Source: SAR86 cluster bacterium
GTDB taxonomy: Bacteria > Pseudomonadota > Gammaproteobacteria > Pseudomonadales > Azotimanducaceae
Direction: 5' to 3'
Assembly: GCA_013204195.1 (NCBI GenBank)
Contig: JABMOJ010000170.1
Location: forward strand, 1 to 5,057
Length of the DNA stretch: 5,057 nt
The translations under genes and the position numbers were made by a program. Below are positions 1 through 5,057 of this stretch, one piece after another. Positions within the stretch are counted from its first letter, which is position 1. The number at the start of each line of letters is the position of its first letter. The notes beneath the pieces are model-generated. The model made no database searches, was not told the DNA's origin, and saw nothing but the letters and a program-made list of their open reading frames with translations.

Positions 1-988
1 GTACTATACTTCCAAGGCACCGGTTATTCGCATTGCCGAATCGGGTAAGACAGGCACCGCCACAGTAATGATCACGGGCCTTGCGGTCGGCATGCAATCA
101 GTTGTCATTCCTATCCTCGCCATCAGTGCCATCATTTACGTTTCGACGGATCTGGCAGGCCTTTATGGTGTTGGTATCGCAGCGGTAGGCATGTTGGCCA
201 CTGTGGGTATGACCATGGCACTCGACGCCTACGGACCGGTTGCTGACAACGCCGGTGGTATTGCAGAAATGGGCGGCCTTGGCGCAGAAGTCCGCGCGAT
301 TACCGATGGTCTCGATGAAGTCGGTAATACCACAGCAGCGATCGGCAAAGGTTTTGCTATTGGCGCTGCTGCGCTGTCAGCCCTGGCGATCATTGCCGCG
401 TTTGTCGAAACCATGCATCTTCACAACGCCACCTTCAGCCTTGAACTTTCTGACCCCAAAGTGCTGGTGGGTATGTTTATCGGCGGTGCGCTGCCATTTT
501 TGATTGCCTCCATCACCATGACCGCTGTGGGCGATGCTGCGATGGAAATGATTGAAGAAATACGTCGTCAATTTCGTGAGATCAAAGGCCTGATGGAAGG
601 CACCGCTGATCCGGACCACACTAAGTGTATCGATATTGCCACCAAGGCGGCATTAAAGAAGATGATTCTGCCAGGTGTTATTGCGATATCTATGCCTGCA
701 GTCGTTGGTTTTGGCTTAGGCGGAGAGAGCCTCGGCGGCATGTTAGCGGGTGCGTTGCTAGGCTGTGTTCTGCTGGCTCTGATGATGGCGAATGCCGGCG
801 GCGCTTGGGACAACGCGAAGAAATATGTTGAGAAGGGTAACTTGGGCGGCAAAGGCTCAGACGTTCATGCGGCTGTCGTCGTTGGCGACACCGTTGGTGA
901 CCCGTTCAAGGATACCTCTGGCCCAGCCATGAACATCCTGATCAACGTTATGGCGATTGTCAGCCTGGTCATAGCGCCGCTGTTGTAA
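1..988 (+). CDS. hppA: K+-dependent membrane-bound pyrophosphatase (ion-pumping), C-terminal half, 5'-truncated by window edge
   Basis: The reading frame is open from base 2 to the TAA at 986-988, giving 328 residues. Members of this family are about 660-700 residues, so roughly the N-terminal half lies outside the window. The enzyme is an integral membrane protein that couples PPi hydrolysis to H+ or Na+ pumping. Seen directly: the [12 protein letters not shown] segment (224-259), [10 protein letters not shown] (323-352), GGAWDNAKK (797-823) and near the end [14 protein letters not shown] (884-925). These carry the conserved Asp, Asn and Lys residues that bind Mg-PPi. Several hydrophobic helices alternate with them, and the protein ends in a hydrophobic helix. 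The Ala codon at 335-337 and Gly codon at 344-346 occupy positions that are Lys and Thr in K+-independent enzymes, so this is the K+-dependent class. The residues that separate Na+ from H+ pumps lie in the missing half, so the pumped ion cannot be called. The ATG at 68 is internal and not the start. Confidence 0.97.
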   Translation, partial: YYTSKAPVIRIAESGKTGTATVMITGLAVGMQSVVIPILAISAIIYVSTDLAGLYGVGIAAVGMLATVGMTMALDAYGPVADNAGGIAEMGGLGAEVRAITDGLDEVGNTTAAIGKGFAIGAAALSALAIIAAFVETMHLHNATFSLELSDPKVLVGMFIGGALPFLIASITMTAVGDAAMEMIEEIRRQFREIKGLMEGTADPDHTKCIDIATKAALKKMILPGVIAISMPAVVGFGLGGESLGGMLAGALLGCVLLALMMANAGGAWDNAKKYVEKGNLGGKGSDVHAAVVVGDTVGDPFKDTSGPAMNILINVMAIVSLVIAPLL

Positions 989-997
989 GACGCGCTG

Positions 998-1043
998 TTA
1001 GGTATAAAAAAAGCGGGCCTAGGCCCGCTTTTTTTATACCTAA
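998..1043. terminator. Perfectly palindromic, probably bidirectional rho-independent terminator after hppA
   Basis: The 46 bases form a perfect inverted repeat. The GC core is GCGGGC (1013-1018), loop CTAG (1019-1022), GCCCGC (1023-1028). It is flanked by seven A (1006-1012) and seven T (1029-1035), and the outer GGTATA/TATACC also pairs. It starts 9 nt after the hppA stop. A GC stem followed by a U-run exists on both strands, so it should end hppA transcription and also stop minus-strand transcripts coming from the right. It separates hppA from the dehydrogenase gene. Confidence 0.93.
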
Positions 1044-1069
1044 ATTTAGCCCACGCACGCAATGATCTC

Positions 1070-1075
1070 TATAAT
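1070..1075 (+). promoter_or_regulatory. Candidate sigma-70 -10 box (TATAAT) for the dehydrogenase gene
   Basis: This is a perfect TATAAT hexamer 34 nt before the preferred start codon at 1110 and 26 nt after the hppA terminator. The -35 region is weak: TTTAGC at 1045-1050 with a 19-nt spacer matches only 3 of 6. Transcription would begin near 1082, downstream of the alternative start at 1062, which supports the shorter protein. The position makes sense because the gene follows a strong terminator and needs its own promoter. Confidence 0.5.
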
Positions 1076-1109
1076 GGCGGCCTCATTGTCATTCTTATCG
1101 GCAGCCTCT

Positions 1110-2066
1110 ATGACGACAACAATCCACAGAACAACACCCCATCGACTCCACGTCTATTTGGTTGCCGATGAAGTCGCATTTCATTTTTCAGCAGATCACT
1201 ATCGACTATTACAACAGCAACTGCCTGACTGGGAAATTATTAAACTGACCAGCGAAGCCGAGCTACTGCAAGCATTACCCGAGATAGAACTACTCGATAC
1301 CTGGCGGTTCGATGCCCACTGGTACGCCAAGGCGCCGGCTCTGAAGCACATTTTCACTCCGGCCGCGGGTCATGACTGGATTCAGCAAGACCCTGCCGGC
1401 AAGGTGATTATTTCGCAGGGCACTTTTCACGGCAGCATGATCGCTGAAACCATGCTGGGACTGATGCTGCACTTCAATCGCCGTATCAGCGCCATGCTCG
1501 CCCTGCAGCAGCAGCACCAGTGGGATCGAAACCGACAGCAAAACTCACCGCTACTCAGTAGCCAAACTGTGGTCATCATTGGCTTCGGTAGCATCGGCAA
1601 ATTCTGCGCTCGCTACCTGACGCAACTGGGCACTCGCGTTTACGCCCACCAGCGATCATGTTCTAGCGGAGTTGATCCGGATTCCGGCGCTGAATATATC
1701 TCCGCCGAATCACTGAATGATTGTCTCGCCGAGGCTGACCACGTTGTTCTGCTTTTGCCCGGCGGCGAGCAAACCCAAGGGTTCATGAACCGTGAACGCC
1801 TCAAATCGATTAAAACGGGTGCCTATCTCTATAATTTTGGCCGCGGCACGACATTACCCACATCAAACTTACTCTGGGCATTAACGCATACCGGCATCCG
1901 AGGGGCTGGTGTTGATGTCACGGAAATTGAACCGTTGCCCACCGACTCGCCATTATGGGACCATCCCGATGTTGTCGTGCTCCCCCACTCCGCCTGCATA
2001 TTTAAAGAGTATATGAGTTTACATATCCAGGAACTTAGAACCCTATTGGACAAGGTTCAGGCCTAG
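1110..2066 (+). CDS. D-2-hydroxyacid dehydrogenase (GhrA-like glyoxylate/hydroxypyruvate reductase family)
   Basis: This is a cytoplasmic NAD(P)H-dependent oxidoreductase that interconverts 2-keto acids and D-2-hydroxy acids. From the ATG at 1110 it has 318 residues, the usual size. Seen directly: Rossmann motif GFGSIG (158-163), catalytic Arg245 in NFGRG, Glu274 in DVTEIEPLP, and His293 in LPHSA. All three family catalytic residues are present, and the order SPLWDHPDVVVLPH is typical of the C-terminal part. After the second beta strand the sequence reads VYAHQRS, without the acidic residue that favours NAD and with an Arg, as in NADPH-preferring GhrA-type enzymes. This suggests, but does not prove, NADPH use. 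The frame is open to an ATG at 1062, adding 16 residues (MISIMAASLSFLSAAS) that do not look like family sequence. A -10 box at 1070-1075 lies inside that extension, so 1110 is preferred. No clear Shine-Dalgarno precedes either start. The exact substrate cannot be told. Confidence 0.92.
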   Translation: MTTTIHRTTPHRLHVYLVADEVAFHFSADHYRLLQQQLPDWEIIKLTSEAELLQALPEIELLDTWRFDAHWYAKAPALKHIFTPAAGHDWIQQDPAGKVIISQGTFHGSMIAETMLGLMLHFNRRISAMLALQQQHQWDRNRQQNSPLLSSQTVVIIGFGSIGKFCARYLTQLGTRVYAHQRSCSSGVDPDSGAEYISAESLNDCLAEADHVVLLLPGGEQTQGFMNRERLKSIKTGAYLYNFGRGTTLPTSNLLWALTHTGIRGAGVDVTEIEPLPTDSPLWDHPDVVVLPHSACIFKEYMSLHIQELRTLLDKVQA

Positions 2067-2077
2067 CTTTCGCCGCC

Positions 2078-2503
2078 CTATGACTCATGCCAGAATCGAG
2101 ACATCTCGACATAGAGAAAAGATGCGGTCCAGCCGATCAACACAAGACCGGTCAGTGACTCAAGGCCCGCGGTGAAGCGCACATCACCTAACGGTTCTAT
2201 GTCACCATAGCCTAAGGACGTGTAGTTGGTGAAAGAAAAGTAAACACAGTCGAGTAGCGATCCGTCAAAGTTGCCCTGCAAGGAGCCAAACTTTTGGCTT
2301 TTCAATATATAGTAGTAACCCCACCCAAACAGCCAAATCTCCGCGACGTGGGCGCAGATCGCGCCATAGATACCCACGACAATGCGCAGTCGGTGGGCGA
2401 TACTCAGCCGCGGAATAAACACCGACAACAACCTAAGAATTTCGTAATGAACGATGACCGCCAACGTAATGAGCAAACCATTGATCAGATAGATGCCGAG
2501 CAT
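2078..2503 (-). CDS. Small K+-channel-like membrane protein (Ion_trans_2 / two-TM pore family)
   Basis: The protein is 141 residues and strongly hydrophobic. It has likely membrane helices at about 3-25 and 40-62, a pore loop at about 82-101 and a last helix at about 109-131. The segment FTNYTSLGYGDIEPLGD (91-107) is a K+-channel pore signature, with selectivity filter SLGYGD where the classic form is TVGYGD. No cytoplasmic regulatory domain (RCK/TrkA-N or cyclic-nucleotide binding) follows, because the protein ends about ten residues after the last helix. The ATG at 2503 is chosen because AAGGAGG lies 5 nt upstream of it. An in-frame TTG at 2548 would add 15 residues and overlap pfp, but lacks such support. 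It starts 34 nt after pfp ends and is probably in its operon. By family it should form a tetrameric cation channel in the inner membrane, probably for K+. Gating and physiological role are not evident. Confidence 0.87.
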   Translation of the reverse strand: MLGIYLINGLLITLAVIVHYEILRLLSVFIPRLSIAHRLRIVVGIYGAICAHVAEIWLFGWGYYYILKSQKFGSLQGNFDGSLLDCVYFSFTNYTSLGYGDIEPLGDVRFTAGLESLTGLVLIGWTASFLYVEMSRFWHES

Positions 2504-2506
2504 GCC

Positions 2507-2516
2507 AACCTCCTTG
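2507..2516 (-). promoter_or_regulatory. Strong ribosome binding site that fixes the channel start
   Basis: The minus strand reads CAAGGAGGTT, an almost full complement to the 3' end of 16S rRNA, 5 nt (from AGGAGG) before the ATG at 2503. It lies in the 34-nt gap between the pfp stop and the channel start. It is the best ribosome binding site in the window and indicates independent, efficient translation of the second gene of the operon. Confidence 0.85.
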
Positions 2517-2537
2517 TTATGCTCAATCAGGCTCGCG

Positions 2538-3797
2538 TCAATCAACAATAAATCGCGGCAACTTTTTGGGGACCAACTGATTTTTCAAACGAACGTATGC
2601 CGGCAGCCCATTAACATAGGGCGGATAATCCTCACCCCTGATTAATGGTGCCAGGTAGTCCACGGCACGAGGCGTGATTCCAAAGCCGTCTCTGGTGATA
2701 AAGCCTCGCGGCATTTTCTTTTCAACATTAGCCACTTTCGATAAAGCTACCTCGCCAATTGACCACGCGTATTTTTTTGTCTTGGCTCGAACAATCGTTG
2801 GCATAACTGCATTCTTGCCCGCAGCAGCAAATTCTACGGCAGCCTGGCCAACGGCATAGGCCTGCTCCACATCGGTGGCTGAGGCAATATGTCTTGCGGC
2901 ACGCTGGAGGTAATCTGCCACGGACCAGTGGCACTTAAACCCATGTTCCAGCTTGATCATATCCACCAGAGACGGCGCCACGCCGCCCAACTGGGTATGT
3001 CCGAAAGCATCCTTCAGGCCAGCATCCGCAACGAAGCTGCCATCGGCGTATTGAGCACCTTCGGACGCGACGATAACGCAGTAACCGACTTTTTTAACAG
3101 TCTGCGCCACGCGCTTGAGGAATGCCTGCTTATCAAACGCGATTTCAGGAAACAATATGATATGGGGTGGCGCCAGCGGGTCGTCTTTGGCGAGCCCAGC
3201 GGCGGCGGCGATCCAGCCAGCATGCCGCCCCATGACTTCCAAAACAAATATTTTTGTCGAGCTTGCCGCCATCGACGCGACATCCAAACCCGCTTCTCGG
3301 GTCGACACCGCCACATACTTAGCAACGGATCCAAATCCGGGCGAGCAATCCGTAAACGGTAAATCGTTGTCGACGGTCTTCGGGATCCCAATGCAGGTGA
3401 TCGGATATCCCACGGACTGACTGAATTGCGCTACCTTGTTTGCGGTATCTTGCGAATCACCACCACCGTTGTAGAAAAAATAACCAATGTTGTGAGCTTT
3501 AAAAACAGCTATTAATCGATCATATTCAGCACGGGCTTCGACTGCAGATTTTAATTTATATCGGCACGATCCAAAGGCGCCCGAAGGGGTGTGTCGCAGA
3601 CCCGCGATAGACTTCTTTGACTCTTTCGAGGTGTCAATCAACTCCTCGCGCAGGGCTCCGATAATGCCATTTTTACCAGCCAGCACTTTACCGAATTGGC
3701 GATTTTGTTGAACCGCCTCAATCACGCCACAAGCACTGGCATTGATCACCGCAGTGACGCCACCTGACTGGGCATAGAATACGTTTTTACCGGACAT
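2538..3797 (-). CDS. pfp: PPi-dependent 6-phosphofructokinase (diphosphate--fructose-6-phosphate 1-phosphotransferase)
   Basis: This cytoplasmic enzyme reversibly converts fructose 6-phosphate and PPi to fructose 1,6-bisphosphate and phosphate, serving glycolysis or gluconeogenesis. It has 419 residues. Seen directly: SGGVTAVIN near the N-terminus (11-19, phosphoryl-donor loop), NGGGDS (110-115), GIPKTVDND (137-145, catalytic Asp143) and MGRHAGW (189-195, sugar-phosphate binding). Asp114 and Lys140 replace the two Gly residues of ATP-dependent enzymes (Gly104 and Gly124 in E. coli PfkA), which is the accepted signature of PPi use. The ATG at 3797 is preferred because AAGGA lies 7 nt upstream. 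A TTG at 3818 would add seven residues and place that binding site inside the gene. A TATAAT on the minus strand at 3907-3902 is a plausible promoter. The channel gene follows after 34 nt. The family is known to pair functionally with membrane pyrophosphatases, and hppA lies 1.5 kb away on the other strand. Confidence 0.96.
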   Translation of the reverse strand: MSGKNVFYAQSGGVTAVINASACGVIEAVQQNRQFGKVLAGKNGIIGALREELIDTSKESKKSIAGLRHTPSGAFGSCRYKLKSAVEARAEYDRLIAVFKAHNIGYFFYNGGGDSQDTANKVAQFSQSVGYPITCIGIPKTVDNDLPFTDCSPGFGSVAKYVAVSTREAGLDVASMAASSTKIFVLEVMGRHAGWIAAAAGLAKDDPLAPPHIILFPEIAFDKQAFLKRVAQTVKKVGYCVIVASEGAQYADGSFVADAGLKDAFGHTQLGGVAPSLVDMIKLEHGFKCHWSVADYLQRAARHIASATDVEQAYAVGQAAVEFAAAGKNAVMPTIVRAKTKKYAWSIGEVALSKVANVEKKMPRGFITRDGFGITPRAVDYLAPLIRGEDYPPYVNGLPAYVRLKNQLVPKKLPRFIVD

Positions 3798-3901
3798 CTC
3801 ACTTTCCTTTGAATTCAACTATCTCGCACGGTCTTGGCGATCAACCGCACAATTCAGTGGTGAAGCGCCTTCATCGACAGCGACACCCAAAACATCCGGG
3901 C

Positions 3902-3907
3902 ATTATA
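3902..3907 (-). promoter_or_regulatory. pfp: Candidate -10 box (TATAAT) for pfp
   Basis: The minus strand has a perfect TATAAT hexamer here. Transcription would start near 3895, giving a 5' leader of about 98 nt before the pfp ATG. No good -35 sits at 16-18 nt. The best match, TCGACA on the minus strand (3939-3934), is 26 nt upstream and too far for a standard promoter. The promoter may therefore be weak or activator-dependent, which fits the dyad found further upstream. Confidence 0.45.
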
Positions 3908-3955
3908 AACCGCGGACCGCCGCTACGCACGGTTGTCGAAAACAAGCCGACCGCC

Positions 3956-3973
3956 TGAGGTGGTATCACCTCA
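3956..3973. promoter_or_regulatory. Operator-like inverted repeat upstream of pfp
   Basis: TGAGGTG (3956-3962) and CACCTCA (3967-3973) form perfect 7-bp arms around the 4-nt centre GTAT. The centre lies about 70 nt upstream of the predicted pfp transcription start, a usual place for an activator site. No T-run follows on either strand, so it is not a terminator. The cognate regulator is unknown and not in the window. Confidence 0.35.
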
Positions 3974-4032
3974 CCCTTGGCTGGAGCTATGCTGTCCTCA
4001 TCACTGACTTACCGTATGGCGCGCACCGTCAT

Positions 4033-4061
4033 CATGCTAATCACATGCTAATCACATGCTA
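4033..4061. repeat. 11-bp tandem repeat, about 2.6 copies
   Basis: The unit CATGCTAATCA occurs at 4033-4043 and 4044-4054, followed by a partial CATGCTA at 4055-4061. The copies are identical. The 11-bp period is close to one DNA helical turn, so identical faces would be presented to a binding protein, but slippage duplication explains it equally well. It lies in the middle of the usp-pfp intergenic region, not beside a recognisable promoter. Confidence 0.9.
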
Positions 4062-4130
4062 GACGTTAGTACAGACATCCATTGCGCTCGTTTCGAGCAC
4101 CAGCGCATTCGCGTACTGCAGCGCACCAGA

Positions 4131-4146
4131 GACGTTCCTTAACGTC
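4131..4146. repeat. Short inverted repeat GACGTT-CCTT-AACGTC
   Basis: Perfect 6-bp arms surround a 4-nt loop. A second short hairpin, GCTCG-TTT-CGAGC, lies 32 nt to the left at 4086-4098. Neither has a T-run, so neither is a standard terminator. They may be parts of a folded transcript or chance pairings. Confidence 0.45.
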
Positions 4147-4447
4147 GTTCGTTTTGAAATATTCAAGGCTACGGACAGACCAACCCCGTTGCCGCCTGAC
4201 GGAACAATGGCTTGGACTAGGGGATTTTAAAGACGATGGACAGGTAAGACCCGCAGAGCTGGCAAGGCCATCGCCAAACTGACTCAGCCAATGAATAGGC
4301 CATAGTACCCATGCCCTGAAGCCTATCGCGATCAAACTCAAGAGCACCGAGCGGCAGCGAACCAACCTCTTGATCGCCCCGCTCTTTGCTTGATGGGTTG
4401 GCGGTTGAACTGACTCGCAAACCTATTGTTTGTGAGCCTGCGAGGTA

Positions 4448-4891
4448 TTACTCGCCAACGCGAACAGCCAATACATCGCAAGTAGCGCCATGGAGTACGC
4501 TATTGGCAGTGGAGCCGAGTAGAAGCTTTAAGCCTGACTGGCCATGAGTGCCCATCACGATCAGATCAATGTTCTTCTCTTTAGCGAGCTCATGAATCTC
4601 CGTCGCTGGCCGGCCTTCTCGTGTGATGCAGCTTTCTGGCGGCAATGACAATCGAGCCCCGGTCTCAGCCATTTTTTTCTGTGCTTCCTGGCGAATGCTG
4701 GTTTCAAGCATCACCACCTGATCACTCCAACTCATGCCATCCGCCGCATAGGCCATCACCAGCGGTTCATTCACATGGACCAAAATAATTGCTGCCTTAT
4801 TCACTTTGGCAATGCTAGTACCTTTAGCAATGACTTCTGCATTATCACCTTGAAAATCAAGCGCAATCATAATTTTTTTATAGATAGACAT
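4448..4891 (-). CDS. Universal stress protein, UspA family
   Basis: This is a single-domain cytoplasmic protein of 147 residues, the usual size for the family, which forms dimers and is linked to stress and starvation survival. Seen directly: N-terminal IMIALD (7-12) with the conserved Asp, the ILVHV strand (36-40), TREGRPATEIHELAKEKNIDLIVMGTHG (90-117) and GSTANSVLHGATCDVLAVRV (126-145). The nucleotide-binding motif of ATP-type members is G-x2-G-x9-G-S/T. Here Gly114 and Gly117 are followed by eight residues before Gly126-Ser127, one fewer, so ATP binding is uncertain. The ATG at 4891 is chosen because AAGGA lies 7 nt upstream. An in-frame GTG at 4927 would add 12 residues without such support. 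The stop is 650 nt before pfp, so co-transcription with pfp is doubtful. The specific stress is not indicated. Confidence 0.95.
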   Translation of the reverse strand: MSIYKKIMIALDFQGDNAEVIAKGTSIAKVNKAAIILVHVNEPLVMAYAADGMSWSDQVVMLETSIRQEAQKKMAETGARLSLPPESCITREGRPATEIHELAKEKNIDLIVMGTHGQSGLKLLLGSTANSVLHGATCDVLAVRVGE

Positions 4892-5006
4892 AGCATTTTC
4901 CTTAGGGGTTTTTGTCACCTGTGGCACCTCACCATACTCACAGAATCTTCTGCCGCATTAGTCTTTCCCGCTTTTTGACTTCGCCAACCAACCTCGGCAC
5001 TAAAAC

Positions 5007-5038
5007 CAAGACCCTAGAAACCCTAGAAACAAGACCCT
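5007..5038. repeat. Nested short direct repeats upstream of usp
   Basis: CCCTAGAAA is repeated in tandem at 5012-5020 and 5021-5029. The 9-mer CAAGACCCT occurs at 5007-5015 and again at 5030-5038, bracketing the tandem pair. The stretch lies about 120-150 nt upstream of the usp start codon. It looks like a local slippage duplication, and a regulatory role is possible but unsupported. Confidence 0.8.
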
Positions 5039-5057
5039 GCAACCGAGACACTACAAC

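Larger units (their letters stand above)
3798..4447. other. 650-nt intergenic region between usp and pfp, no convincing gene
   Basis: I recognise no protein or RNA gene here. Open frames of 60-100 codons exist on both strands between about 4066 and 4420, but they lack family motifs, and the longest (minus, 4365-4066) begins at TTG. The part next to pfp holds the likely promoter and 5' leader of pfp. The rest contains a dyad (3956-3973), an 11-bp tandem repeat (4033-4061), short hairpins at 4086-4098 and 4131-4146, and the usp 3' flank. It could be a decayed gene or hold a small RNA. Sequence alone does not decide. Confidence 0.6.

Noticed and set aside
229..852. Minus-strand and shifted open frames within hppA
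   Set aside because: Shadows of the high-GC hppA coding frame, with no independent motif or start signal.
1062..1109. N-terminal extension of the dehydrogenase from ATG 1062
   Set aside because: The 16 added residues do not resemble the family, and a perfect -10 box lies inside them. Start at 1110 preferred, though 1062 is not excluded.
2889..3362. 157-codon open frame on the + strand inside pfp
   Set aside because: It is antisense to a clearly recognised gene, its protein has no family motif, and its composition is explained by the reverse frame of pfp.
4082..4282. 66-codon + strand open frame in the same gap
   Set aside because: No recognisable motif and no ribosome binding site, and it competes with the minus-strand frame. 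Could be revisited if conservation is found.
4066..4365. 99-codon minus-strand open frame in the usp-pfp gap
   Set aside because: It starts at TTG without a convincing ribosome binding site, overlaps other open frames on both strands, and shows no recognisable domain.
4411..4440. Hairpin CTCGCAAAC/GTTTGTGAG as a terminator for usp
   Set aside because: On the transcribed (minus) strand the stem contains a C-A mismatch and no T-run follows.
4971..5006. TTGACT on the + strand (4975-4980) as a -35 for a divergent promoter
   Set aside because: The best downstream -10-like sequence (TAAAAC at 5001) is 20 nt away and poor, and no + strand gene is visible before the window ends.

Overview
The window looks like ordinary chromosomal DNA from a bacterium, most likely a gammaproteobacterium. 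That call rests on protein style (UspA-type stress protein, GhrA-like dehydrogenase, proteobacterial-type PPi-phosphofructokinase) and canonical AAGGA-type ribosome binding sites. It is inferred, and no rRNA or other phylogenetic marker is present. Five protein genes are supported. No tRNA, rRNA, CRISPR array or mobile element was seen.

Layout. On the + strand, bases 1-988 are the C-terminal half of a membrane-integral pyrophosphatase (hppA), whose signature residues mark it as the K+-dependent type. It is followed by a strong, fully palindromic and probably bidirectional terminator (998-1043). Next is a D-2-hydroxyacid dehydrogenase with its own -10 box (start preferred at 1110, end 2066). 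This gene converges on a minus-strand group and ends only 11 nt from it. In transcription order the minus-strand genes are a UspA-family universal stress protein (4891-4448), a PPi-dependent phosphofructokinase (pfp, 3797-2538) and a small K+-channel-like membrane protein (2503-2078). Pfp and the channel are 34 nt apart and are probably one operon. A 650-nt stretch between usp and pfp (3798-4447) has no convincing gene. It holds a candidate pfp promoter, an operator-like dyad, an 11-bp tandem repeat and several short hairpins. The right end (4892-5057) is the upstream region of usp and has nested short repeats.

How the genes fit together. Two of the five genes use pyrophosphate as an energy currency. 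HppA couples PPi hydrolysis (or synthesis) to ion transport, and Pfp reversibly phosphorylates fructose 6-phosphate with PPi. A K+-dependent pyrophosphatase lies near a putative K+ channel that is itself downstream of pfp, so the locus has a plausible PPi/K+ theme. That link is inferred from proximity and residue signatures. The genes are on opposite strands and hppA is not co-transcribed with pfp here.

I found no clear evidence for a wholly new system. The items most worth checking are the PPi/K+ neighbourhood, the tail-to-tail arrangement without a terminator, and the structured 650-nt intergenic region.
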